Source of the DNA: Aphidius gifuensis
Taxonomy: Eukaryota > Arthropoda > Insecta > Hymenoptera > Braconidae
Direction: 5' to 3'
DNA: 64,000 bases
Assembly: GCF_014905175.1 (NCBI RefSeq)
Contig: NC_057790.1
Coordinates: 11,434,469 to 11,498,468 of the forward strand
Below, piece by piece: positions 47,516-58,145 of the stretch. Below the pieces are notes generated by a model that saw only the letters and a list, made by a program, of their open reading frames with translations, had not been told where the DNA came from and did not search any database. Positions within the stretch are counted from its first letter, which is position 1. Each line of letters begins with the position of its first letter. The translations under genes and the position numbers were made by a program.

Positions 47516-47784
47516 GTATATGTATATCTGACTTCAAGGTACATCTACAATCATACACATTCCCTCCTCACCCGTTACCCTGTAGGGAATAACAAGACAA
47601 GAGGATTTGATAAAACTAAGTTAAATATCAGGCTCATTGAGTTATATTATTTTTAAGTTATTACAATAGTATTTTTCTAGTTAAACATTCTTCTTTTTTT
47701 TTTGTTATTTCATAGAAAATATAAATTAATTAGCCTGGTACGTAACAAATATTAAATCAAGTGAAAGAAAGTTAATAAATTCAA

Positions 47785-48240
47785 GAAGTAACGGTCGATC
47801 CGATATTTTCTTTGTTAGTTGATAATATTACGCAATACTCGGTCGATCCAGTATTTCTCTTGGTCTTCTTGATAAATCATGGTGGTTCCTGGACGATCTA
47901 GGTCCCTTTGTTTATCAATTGGCTTCACGTGATCTTGGTCGATCCGAGATTTAGTTTTTAGTTAAATTCTCGTGTTTTTGGTTGATCCAAGAAGTGATCC
48001 GTGGTACCTGGACGACCCATGCACAGCCTTTTTGGTTTCACCTGGTACTGACTTGATCCAAGACTCAGATCATTGGATTTTCGTGATTCCTAGACGTACC
48101 AGGTTCAGATACATTCAATTCTTTCTGATTGTTGTTGATCTAAGTCTTGGATAATCAAAATTACGTGTTGCCTGGTCAATCCAGCACTTTCTTCATTCAA
48201 GCGATTGAAAATTACGTAGATACTGGACGATTCAGATCTT
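47785..48240 (+). repeat. Degenerate ~50-bp repeats with GGTCGATCC motif
   Basis: GGTCGATCC(G/A) followed by (A)TATTT or (A)GATTT, or variants such as GGACGATCTAGG and GGTTGATCC, recur at roughly 50-bp spacing just upstream of the gag remnant. They may be structured leader sequence. Confidence 0.5.
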
Positions 48241-49224
48241 TCTTTCAGATCGCAACCTTCGCTTCGCTGGTAAACCAGTTGAAGATGTCGAGGGAATCTT
48301 ATTCAAAATTGATCAGACACGAATGGTCACTGGTGCCACTGATCAAGGAATCCTATCAGTTTTATCTTTCTGCCTTCATGGTGAGGCTTTAACCTGATTC
48401 ATGGCTCACACTGAGGAGTTCTTCAACTGGGAGGTCACCAGACAAGCATTTCGTGATAGTTTTGTTGACCCAGACTATCAAAGAGCATGACGGGAAAAAA
48501 TAGACAGACGTACCCAGGGCCCAAGTGATTTAGTTCGTCACTCCGTTACTTGTATGCGTGGTCTATTTCAACGTACAAATCCACCTTGGCCAGAAAGTGA
48601 ACGTGTTCTTTATACTATTCGTAATATGTTACCACCCTATCAGCGTCTTATATCATCCAGACGTTTTCCGACTATGCGAGCTGTGGAGGATAAAGCTATA
48701 CGTCAAGAGTGTATCACAAGAGGTGCTCAGACACGTAGACTTCCTCCCAAACCAGAGCTCTCTCTGTGTCCAAGTTTTGCATGTCCAAACACACGTAATG
48801 TTACCTTTGCGTCATCTAGAAATTCACATCAAGACGACGTACGGACTCTATTCGAGGAGAGACCTTCATGATTGGAATATTAACCGTACAGCAAAGGAAA
48901 ACCTCTGAACTCCATGTTCTTAGACAAGCTAAATTGTCAAAAATATCGCGTAGAGTTGACCGGGGAATTCAGTGTTTACCACTTGGAACTCCGGTACTTT
49001 TGCCTAGAAGATTTGGTCGTGATCAATCATCAACCCCAGATCTTGCTTCTCCACCAGGGCATGCTGACCGTTCAGGTGGTAATGAAGTTGAGTGCTGGAA
49101 CTGTGATATTCGTGGACATACCCATCGTGATTGCCAGGAACTACGGCATCACTTTTGCTATCGCTGTAGAAAACCAGGCGTCACGACGGCGTCTTGTACA
49201 TATTGTAATCCTATGCAACGCTAG
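48147..49224 (+). pseudogene. Retroelement gag remnant with zinc knuckle
   Basis: Gag packages the element's RNA. Degraded frames include LTWFMAHTEEFFNWEVTRQA and QAFRDSFVDPDYQRA (capsid-like), then LISSRRFPTMRAVEDKA, and near the end CWNCDIRGHTHRDC, a proper CX2CX4HX4C knuckle, followed by CYRCRKPGVTTASC, in which the His is replaced by Val. At least one nonsense codon and several frame changes are present. No pol follows. Confidence 0.7.
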
Positions 49225-49639
49225 GCAATGCCTGGTTCTCAACCAGCAAATTTACAACCAGTAACCGAATCACACCAATACGACCTAATATTTATTTGTG
49301 TTTTAGATGAGAAAACTATGTGCTGCTCAATAAGTTCAAAGTGATTCCACTGTACCACACAGGCAAATGCAATCACTGACACATCATCAAGTTACTGGAG
49401 ACGTGTCGGCTAAACCAGCTTTATATCATCAAGTAACAAACTGATAGAGCTGAATCATCCAAATCTACAACACCAAGTTTAGACACAAACAGAAAGACAG
49501 AAACCAGGTACCTACTATTACCACTGGTTGGACGAAGTGATGGAATTCGTGATGGACCGAGTGGTTGCCACTTATTCATCATCCATCACTAGCTTATCAT
49601 GGATATGGTGAACCATGTTAGAGAAGTATAATTTGCTCA

Positions 49640-50290
49640 TTTTTTATTGTATAAAATTGTTTAAATATTACAATGGACTTTATTATCGATAAATTTGTAT
49701 TTTTTTTATAAAAAAATTAATAAAAAATATAAAAAAACTTGTAAAATTTATAAACAAAAAAAAAATTTTTTTTTTTAAATTTTTACAAGTTTTTTTTTAT
49801 TTTCTATTATTTTTTTATAGAAAAATACTAATCTATCATTAATAAAGTCCATTATAATGTTTAAACAATTTAAAACAATAAAAATAGCAGAATAAACTTA
49901 TCAATTCGGTGTCGAAAGCCTGTCGAAAGGCGGTCGAAATGCTGTCAAAACGCGATCGAAACGGTGTCGAGACAGAGTCAACTGGCATATAGTGATATAA
50001 AATTGAAAAAAAATTATTTTGGCGATTGTTTATACTTCAAATGCTTAATTATACTGTTTTATCATGTTTCTTACATGCAATTGTTATTAATAATTAATTT
50101 AAAAATTATAAACAAAAAAAAAATTTTTTTTTTTAAATTTTTACAAGTTTTTTTATATTTTTTATCCATTTTTTTATAAAAAAAATACAAATTTATCATT
50201 AATAAAGTCCATTATACTGTTTAAACAATTTAAAACAATGAAAAATGGATAAATTAGACAGCTCTCAATTCGGTGTCGAAAGCCTGTCGA
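49640..50290. repeat. AT-rich foldback repeat and partial second copy
   Basis: 49640-49890 is a ~250-bp palindrome (ATTACAATGGACTTTATTA ... AATAAAGTCCATTATAATG). Its 3' half plus the following TCAATTCGGTGTCGAAAGCC recurs at about 50100-50290. A cluster of GTCGAAA-type short repeats lies around 49910-49975 and 50565-50640. Confidence 0.65.
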
Positions 50291-50644
50291 TTTAGTGACA
50301 AAATATCTCGGTAATAATGACCGAGTCAACTACCGATGAATGGTCTGACGCTCGACAGCTTTCTGACTCCAGTAGAAATGCGAATCATATCAATCTAACC
50401 TCTCTACCGTGTATAATTAAATCTCTTATTTTATAATAAATACATGTACTAGTCAAGGTTTCAGTCAGTTTAAGTTATTCTCATTATAATTTTGTATTTA
50501 TTTCATATTTTTCCAACTCATTTTGAGTATCCGGTGCTCGTGAATTACGTTTTATATATGCTGTCGAATGGCTGTCAAATCGCTGTCGACTGAGTGCTAC
50601 ATTTGAGAGTCAAATCCTGATCGAATAGGTGTCGACGCATCCGC

Positions 50645-51261
50645 TAGGGTAAGGCAAAACCCCTCCCTTTTTCGTATGTAAAATTCAGTAAAATAATTAA
50701 GAGAAAACTCTCGCTCTCTTGTCTTAGAGACGTTGGACTGGCTGGACCTTTGTTTTAACCAGTCGTCTGGTGACCGTGAGTTTGAGGTTATTTTTGTATG
50801 TTGGACATGGTGGATCAACCACTATGTGTTATTCTCTTGTTAGCTTTGATTTTTGTGATCAACTTAAAGCTGATCCTCGAGTTGATCTTGATACTTTTGA
50901 TACTTTTGATTATTAGAATTAGTTTATTACTTATTAATTAATTAATATTTTGTTGGACGTGGTCCCCTTTAGTTTAGGATTTTTGAAATAATTATGGATT
51001 AGTTTATTTTGTATTTTGAGTATTTGAGTTACGTTGTTGATTGAGAAATGTTTGATAAATAAATATGGAGTAAAATAAATTAATTGTGTCATTCGTTTTT
51101 ATTTTTGGGGTATTTATTAATTATTATTTTTAGGATTAAATAATAGTAACAGCTTTATCCGGTCCTTCTACCAACACCCACACACTGAGCGACCCAGCGG
51201 CTATCCTCTAGATTGCTTATTCTGGTTGTTTTATTCATTTGTTCGATTGTATTTTGTCCAG
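50645..51261 (+). repeat. 3' LTR
   Basis: High-identity copy of 41565-42186. It differs by small indels, including loss of a GTTGGTATTTTAGTTAC-like segment, and diverges after TTTTGTCCAG. Downstream sequence returns to the cueball-like gene within about 150 bp. Confidence 0.75.
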
Positions 51262-51419
51262 ATATGAGTATGTTCTGAGCGCGAGATTGTGTTATGCCTT
51301 TTCCCGGTTTTAAGGTGATTTGAAAACCCCTGATTTTATTTATTACGTCTTCGGATACAAATTATTATTATTATTATGTTAGATTTATTGAATTTTTAGC
51401 TTTGTTTATTGAAAAGGAC

Positions 51420-52530
51420 AATTAAAAAGGACAAGTAAAATTAATTGATGATAAACTTATACAATCGAAATTACGTGATAAATTATATGATACATTCAAT
51501 GTGATTAAAAAAATAAATAATACAAATAAAATTGAAGAACTAGTAACAAGTGCTGAAGATATAGATAACAATGAAAATTCAGGTTTTGTTTAAATGAAGA
51601 AAAATTTATTGAAAATAATAAAATTTGTTTATGCAAAAATGGCTAAATTTTGATATTAACAATTTATTAATTATAAAATCTTAAAATTGTTAATTTAATT
51701 TAATTTAATTTTAGATTCATTGGTGATCATTGTGAAATATCAGTTTGTTGGAATTATTGCTTTCAAGGTAAATTTATTGTTACTGAAAAAAATAAGCCAC
51801 AATGTAACTGTTCATCATTGCTCACTGGTCCAAGATGTCTACAAAATATTCGTACTGGATATTGTTTAAATGATGTTAAATGTAGTGTAAAAAATGGTGA
51901 GCCATTTTGTAATCGTACTGATTCAAGTGGAACACGTTGTGAAATTAAAATTCATGATAATTGTCAAAATAATTGTACAAAAATTACAAATAATATAAAT
52001 AATACAAGTGATGCTATCAACACTTCTTGCAGGTATTTAAATTTAACCGAAAAATAAAATTAAAATGTTCATTTAATAATAAATAACAATACTATTGCAT
52101 TTAATTTATCAAGATGTCCAAAGATAAAGAAATTTTACATTGTACTTATGAATTTTGAAACAATAATTTAATTACAATATTATCTGTGATTATTGGAGCT
52201 TTATCAATATTGATTTTCACACTTGGATTATTTATTAATAAATCACGTCAACGTCCACGTATTAAGATACGTTTTATTGTTAGTAAAAATGGTTTAACGC
52301 CATTGACAACAAGACCAGAGCTACCACGTGATCAGTGTAAAATTATGATTGAAAATTGTTGTAACATGAACATTTGTAAAACTGTAAGTTGTTTTATTTT
52401 ATATTATATGTATTTCATAAATTATAATTCATGTTATTTTATTTATGGCCTTGCTTTGAACCACAAACAAGAAGTGATACAAAAAAAAGTAAAAAAAAAG
52501 AAATACATTCACTTTCAGATTGATTATGGT
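51420..52530 (+). pseudogene. cue: Cueball-like gene, EGF / transmembrane / tail part
   Basis: Continues the interrupted receptor-like gene. A segment near 51440-51590 reads LIDDKLIQSKLRDKLYDTFN. An exon at about 51714-52031 encodes Cys-rich EGF-like modules (CEISVCWNYCFQG, CLNDVKCSVKNGEPFCNR). An exon at about 52110-52394 has a transmembrane helix (IIGALSILIFTLGLFI), a basic stop-transfer (RQRPRIK) and a tail with ENCCNMNICKT before a GTAAGT donor. A further piece (CFEPQTRSDTKKSKKKE) at about 52452 fits the C-terminus. The order matches insect cueball. Frame breaks around the first exon and a missing acceptor AG make function doubtful. Confidence 0.55.
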
Positions 52531-52790
52531 AATAATTCATGCTAGTATAATTGTCAATAAATAATTGACATAAAACATTGTTCATCGCATCTTAGTAGCC
52601 TAAATATTGACACAAATATTGCCAACTCAAACATGAACAAGCAGAAAAAAAAAAACATGAGTATTATTGTTGAGTTTGTCATTATAAAAAAAAATATCGT
52701 AATGCAAAAGTTTATCCATATTTACTCTTTGAATTTTAGATAAATTTTTGTTCGACAAACAAAAACTAAATTGAAAAATAATTTATAATT

Positions 52791-53728
52791 TGTTACGTAC
52801 CAGGCTAATTAATTTATTTTAACTATGAAATAGCAAAAAGAAGGAAGAACGTTTGACAAAAAAATAATAATATAATAAATTGACAATAATAAAAATTAAT
52901 GAGCCTGATATTTAACGTATTTTATAAAAATCCTCTTGTTTTGTTATTCCCTACAGGGTAACGGGTTAGGAGGGAATGTGTAATTTTTGTAGATTCTACC
53001 TTGTTGTTGTGGATTATCCAAAATTAAATTATAGAGAGCGTGTCAATCTGGATGGTCGCCTGATGATGTTGATAATTTAGAATAATCCAATAGGTAACAC
53101 AAACTCGTAGCACAGAAAAACAACACCCCGGAAAAATGTCACAGTCAATATATTTTTAATATTAGGAACAGTCAATTTATAAACGGAAAAATAACAATTG
53201 AAACACAAAGATTATTTAATTTAAATTCACTTTTAAAATTTTATTTATTAGAAAATTAAAAGTTCAATTGATTGTAATATTTAAGTAATAAAATATAAAA
53301 TTTAGAATTAATTTAGATATTGTCCAAACAAAAGTTGTCGCAAGAGTGGAGCTCCTTGAATTCTAAAATAACAATTCCCATAAAAAATGAAATTAAAAAG
53401 TAGGGATGATTTTAGGTGGAAACATCTTAGCCAATTATATTTTACCTGTCCCACGATAGTCAGCATTAGAGAATTATTTGTAACGTCAACGGATGTAAAA
53501 TATCGAGTAGCTAATGTGACTTTGAACTACGGTTTGCAAAAATAATTTAAAAATAAAAAATATAATACATATTGTGAGAAACAAGTAAAATGTTGATTTT
53601 GCTAAAATAATCAAAAAATAAAAAGGAAAAATTTTAACTGCCTACTCGGTATTTTATATGCCCTTGAATTTACTGAATATTTTATTTATTTATTTATTTG
53701 ATTATAATATTGATAGCAAGACGTAACA
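52791..53728. mobile_element. 0.94-kb relative of the TGTTACGTACC TIR element, inverted
   Basis: Starts TGTTACGTACCAGGCTAATT and ends ACGTAACA. Blocks 52791-52990, 53200-53480 and 53620-53690 match 47550-47747, 44640-44900 and 43310-43380 in reverse complement. It is an internally short form with no coding sequence. Confidence 0.7.
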
Positions 53729-54513
53729 AATTGCATTTTTATATAAAATTAAATTTTTCATAATTATTAAATACATAAATTTTTTAAAGTTGTTTGCCTC
53801 TGTGACATATCATCTGATAAATACAGTACTAGGTAACTAAAGACTTCATATGTTAACAGCTCGTACTTTATAGTAATCATTTTGTTTAATAGATGAAGAA
53901 TAAATTTTAAAAACTGCCAGATTGTGTTATAAAGTACGATTGCTTTATAAAGTACGATTTATTTTTTTTTTTTTTTGTCTTCTAGAGAAATCTTAATTTC
54001 TGTTGACAATAGGTTTAAATATATTTATAAATAAATTTTTTTTTAAATTTTTTTTTCAGTGCAGAGGTTTTAGAATACCTAATGACTTAATTCGAATAAA
54101 TAATATAAATAAAAAATTTCTCTTTGATGAACTGTAATAGAAGATTGAAGGCAAAAATAAAATTATATTTATTTTTTTCTTGGAAAAATACCCGTATTCC
54201 ACGCTTGTATATGTCATAGTGAATTCATGGCAGGGGGTAATTCCTAAATGATAAATTTTAGTCGAATGAAATTTAGATTACGTGAAATATATTTGTATAT
54301 ATTCAAAATGTTTTTCAAATAAATAAAAATGACTATCATATTGACTCTTAAAATTTTCTTATGGATAAATCCAATTGAATACACTATATAAGTGAATTTG
54401 AATCTTTTTTTTTTTTTATTCAATCGTTACGTCAATTTTTTTATGTAAAAAAATCAGAAAATTGACATGGAATGATAACTTTTGAAATTTCGAATAAAAT
54501 TAAGAATAATAAT
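53729..54513. other. Non-coding spacer
   Basis: A doubled TTATAAAGTACGATT lies near 53930-53960. No gene seen. Confidence 0.35.
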
Positions 54514-54826
54514 TAGGACGTCCCTAAACTTGTAAATATGAAGTATACGAAAATACTTGTGCACTTATTATTATTTCAGTACTAGCTATACAATTTATAT
54601 TCAATAAATTCGAAAAAAAAAATATATTCAAAATTCAAAAAGAAAATAAAAAAAAAAAGAGGGACTTACAATATATATTCAATTTAAAAAAAAATCAATC
54701 AATTCAAACTATTATCGACAATTATTATCTTTACATTTAGAAACGAAAACTTCAAGCAGTTACTTTAATAACAATAATACAAATAACAATAAAATTCTAA
54801 AAACTCACCGATAATCAAACAAATTT
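54514..54826. repeat. Direct repeat A1 flanking the zinc-finger exon
   Basis: Starts AGGACGTCCCTAAACTTGTA and ends ACTCACCGATAATCAAACAA; it recurs at 56206-56532. On the minus strand CGGTGAGT looks like a splice donor, so the unit could include a duplicated exon edge. A third partial copy of its first ~45 bp lies at about 40885-40930. Confidence 0.8.
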
Positions 54827-55433
54827 ACATGTAATTATTTTTTTTTGTTATTGCTGCTTGCTTTTGTTATTTTGTTATTGATTTAATGAATGCAATTTTA
54901 TGAACAAAAATGCTTTTCGATATTTGGGTAATTCTAACTAATAAAATACGATAAACAACTTTTAATTTTCGCAATGAAAAGCTATTTTTCCAATATATTA
55001 TTGTTATTATTAATTAGACGTTCATTAACTTGTTAATTTTCATTTATAAATTTATTAAGTTGTAAATTATTTTCTGTAGCATCAATATTTTTACATGGAT
55101 ATTTTTACTATTCAATTTTTCATAAACTTCGTATGACTGTTTTATTATTGTAAAAAAAAAAACGCTTGAACTACCTTTGAATAGTTTTAAAAAATATCAA
55201 TTTGTATGTCTTGTAGAATAATTAGGAAAGAGCACAATTGTGGATGCAAAACTAATTTGATAACTTAAAAAAAGAAAATCATAACCAGTATAAATAATAA
55301 TGATTTATTGGATGCTAAATTTACGTAAATTACTAGAATCATCAGTTTGAAATTAGAAACATTTCTGATGATAAATTTCCGTCTTTATTGCAATTTTGCA
55401 ATTCATGTTTATATGAAATTTACTTCAAAATAG

Positions 55434-55859
55434 GTCAATATTGAAAAAGAAAATGAAGAAGATGGAGTTAATAAAAGACCGAAAAAAAAAGCAATAATTC
55501 CAACGTCAAATACTGGTCCAAAACGATATATATGTCCAATTTGTGGCAAAGAAGTGGCAAAACTATATCGCCATTTTCTGACAGTGCACAAAAATGATAA
55601 AAGGGCGAAAGATATCCTAAAAATGAAAGTTGGCAGCACTAAAAGAAAGGCGATGCTAAGGAGTATAGTTGCTAAAGGCAACTTCATGTTCAACTCAATG
55701 GATGATGATGAGGGCAAAGCAATTAAAACTGCACGTCGACCTAATCCGAAAAAAAAATATTCCCGTGCTGACTACAGTACTTGCCCATTCTGCGGTAACA
55801 AATATAGGAAGCCATTATTCAAAGTTCATTTAAACATTTGTCAAAATAAAAAAAAATAA
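55434..55859 (+). CDS. Zinc-finger exon (C2H2 plus C2HC)
   Basis: An AATAG acceptor (AG 55432-55433) is followed by 141 open codons and a stop, with an AATAAA just after. The first finger is CPICGKEVAKLYRHFLTVH, followed by the segment KDILKMKVGSTKRKAML and GNFMFNS; the second finger is CPFCGNKYRKPLFKVHLNIC. This layout (finger, linker with a GSTKRK motif, second finger) resembles an uncharacterised family seen repeatedly in insects and other animals, sometimes next to recombinase-like domains. Upstream exons are not found. A nucleic-acid-binding role is inferred. Confidence 0.6.
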   Translation, partial: VNIEKENEEDGVNKRPKKKAIIPTSNTGPKRYICPICGKEVAKLYRHFLTVHKNDKRAKDILKMKVGSTKRKAMLRSIVAKGNFMFNSMDDDEGKAIKTARRPNPKKKYSRADYSTCPFCGNKYRKPLFKVHLNICQNKKK

Positions 55860-56205
55860 ATAAAATAAGACAGAAATTATAATTCATCTTTTTTTATTTA
55901 AAAAAAAAATGTATCTTTTTCATTATTGTCATTATTTTCTTTTCCATTATTGATGATAATGTATACAATATAAAATAATAATAAATGAGAATAGATATAA
56001 TAATTTATGTTAGTTGTTATGATCAATTAACAGTTAATAAAATAAAGGTTTAGCTCGTCAGTTTTTGTTTTTTATTTTTATATGTATATGAATCCTTAGT
56101 TCTTAGAAAAACAAAAATTAAACCATGAAGGGCTTAATGAAATCATATTATTAAAATTTTTTTTTTCATTTTTCAATTTATGTACAGCTATAAATTTATT
56201 AGCTT

Positions 56206-56532
56206 ATAAATTTGAGGATGTCCCTAAACTTGTAAATATTAAGTACATGAAAATACTCGTGCACTCATTATTTTAGCACTAGCTATACAATTTATATTCA
56301 ATAAATTGAAAAAAATAAATATAAAAAAAAAAAAACTATATTCAAAATTCAAAAAGAAAATAAAAAAAAAAGGGGGACTTACAATATATATTCAATTCAA
56401 AAAAAAATCAATCGATTCAAACTATTATCGACTATTATTATCTTCACATTTAGAAACGGAAACTTCAAGCAGTTACATTAATAACAATAATACAAATAAC
56501 AATAAAATTCTAAAAACTCACCGATAATCAAA
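56206..56532. repeat. Direct repeat A2 flanking the zinc-finger exon
   Basis: Second copy of 54514-54826 in the same orientation, about 1.69 kb downstream, with a few indels; ends again at ACTCACCGATAATCAAACAA. Confidence 0.8.
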
Positions 56533-56539
56533 CAAATAG

Positions 56540-57811
56540 TTATCTAATGGAAGGGGTGTCTCTCTGTGCCACTAATAATTATTCCACACACGATAAATAA
56601 AAGATTCTTCGTGACCGAAGTTATCAATTACAATACGTTCCATACTTGTTGGGAAAATATTAATACATTTTAATATTGAGAGTTTAAAACTTTATTTTTC
56701 TATGAAAATGATGTTTTTATTTTATCAAACGGAGTGCAGAGTTTTTTAAGAGACGATAGTTCAAAATGAACTGAGATAAAAATAAAATCGTCGTATTTTT
56801 ATATAAATCACATTATCAGCTTTTGTTAGTTTGTCGAATCCTATATAGCCCTTGGGTTTCTCGAAACAAAAAAACAATTAATTTATTAAGCATTAATTTA
56901 TCCATTTTTTTTTTTTTTCTCGGTATCCCTGGTATATATATATATATTTTAACTGCTCATTGTTCGAAAAAAATAAATAGAAAATAATAAAATAAATAAC
57001 TGAATAAAACAAAAAAAATAAATCGTGGAGTCATGTTTAAATTAATTTTTTGCACGATATACAATTTGTATAAATGAATAAAATTTTTGTTCGTCAAAAG
57101 AAAATAAATGTAACAGTGCTTCATACACTGTGAAAATTTTTGGTTATGAATAAATGGAATTGTTCTTAATTTAAGAAGAAAACTTCTTGGCAAAAAATGG
57201 TTTAAAATAAAGAAAAAATTATACATTTTAAATAAAAAAATGGTTTGTTTAGAAATACTAAAAGTTTTTGTTTTAAATAATAAATTGTTTATAATATTCA
57301 GATAGAGTCTTGTTAAAAACGATAAGTGGTTCGCGTCAAGAAGAAAAACTTCTAAACGTAATCCTCACTACTCCTTGACAGAAGCACTATTATGATTATT
57401 ATATTCCATAAGTTTCTCGTTTCAAACGGCAGGGGGATTTTTTCAAGAAGATAACTTCTAAAGTTATGCCACATTACGTTTGACGTAAACGTTGGCTGTT
57501 TGTAAAAAGACAATTGTCATTTGTTTAAAACGATATACTGTTTCTTTCAAATGACAGATGACTCAATAAATACAATAAAAGTAATGAATTAAGAAAAATT
57601 AAATTTTGTTATGAACAAAAAGGGTTTTGAAGGAATCAATGTTTGGTTTGATACAAACGGTTTTTTCTTTTATTCAAACTAATATTCTGTTGGAAATGTG
57701 AAAAAAAAGAATTTTTAATTTAAATTGGGTTTAATTAATTATATATCAGGCAGGATTATTTTATAGGGCAAAATACTTATGTCCAGTAAATAATCCGGTT
57801 ACGATATTTCA
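56540..57811. other. Non-coding; probably includes the 5' LTR of the right-hand element
   Basis: Directly upstream of the primer site, so the 5' LTR should end at 57811 (GATATTTCA). Its start cannot be set because the other LTR lies outside the window. An (A)AGAAGA(A)AACTTCT motif recurs at about 57175, 57338 and 57449. Confidence 0.4.
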
Positions 57812-57829
57812 TGGGGGCTCGCCCGAGAC
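57812..57829 (+). other. tRNA-Pro-like primer binding site
   Basis: TGGGGGCTCGCCCGAGAC closely resembles the classical tRNA-Pro primer site of gammaretroviruses and immediately follows a CA dinucleotide that would end the LTR. Confidence 0.7.
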
Positions 57830-57984
57830 CAAGATAGAAAAAACGTGTTCGTGGAGGGTAAAAGAATGCCGGAGAAATTAGATCGCGCGCGGAAAAATTC
57901 GCGGAAAATCTTGTAAATTTTTGTTGTGAAAAAAAAAATATATATAAAAATAGTTGTTAATTTTTTTTTGTTGTTACGCGCCAA

Positions 57985-58145
57985 AATTACCGCTTGGCGT
58001 CCTGTTCTTTGTGGTTAAATAATTTTACCTCGGCGTCACTTTCCTTTGTTCTTAAAAATTCTAGTTCGGCGTCACTTTTCTTTGTTTCTTAAAATTTTTT
58101 AGCTTGACGTCAATTTTTTTTTTTTATCGTTAAATAATTTTGTCT
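57985..58145 (+). repeat. Short ~50-bp repeats in the leader
   Basis: A (T/C)GGCGTC(A)CT..TTCTTTGT unit followed by a TTAAAT/AAATTTT stretch repeats about four times. Possibly structured leader. Confidence 0.5.

Larger units (their letters stand above)
43261..47747. mobile_element. 4.5-kb TIR element nested in the LTR element
   Basis: Begins TGTTACGTACCGG and ends CCTGGTACGTAACA, a 13-14-bp imperfect inverted repeat. Segments at 43310-43380, 44640-44900 and 47550-47747 recur in inverted order and orientation in the 0.94-kb relative at 52791-53728. No transposase was found; the interior carries tandem repeats, short gene-like ORFs, a J-domain fragment and a foldback element, suggesting a non-autonomous element that accumulated foreign sequence. 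Confidence 0.65.
41565..51261 (+). mobile_element. LTR retroelement inserted in the cueball-like gene
   Basis: Two direct repeats of about 620 bp (41565-42186 shared part and 50645-51261) flank a primer-binding-like site and a gag remnant with a zinc knuckle. No reverse transcriptase, protease or integrase frame is visible inside, so it is non-autonomous or gutted, and a TIR element (43261-47747) sits within it. Canonical TG...CA termini and target duplications could not be defined: the two ends diverge after GTCCAG. Confidence 0.7.

Noticed and set aside
48558..49264. Second-frame ORFs overlapping the gag remnant (48558-48908, 48914-49264)
   Set aside because: They run out of frame with the capsid and zinc-knuckle signals and carry no recognisable motif.
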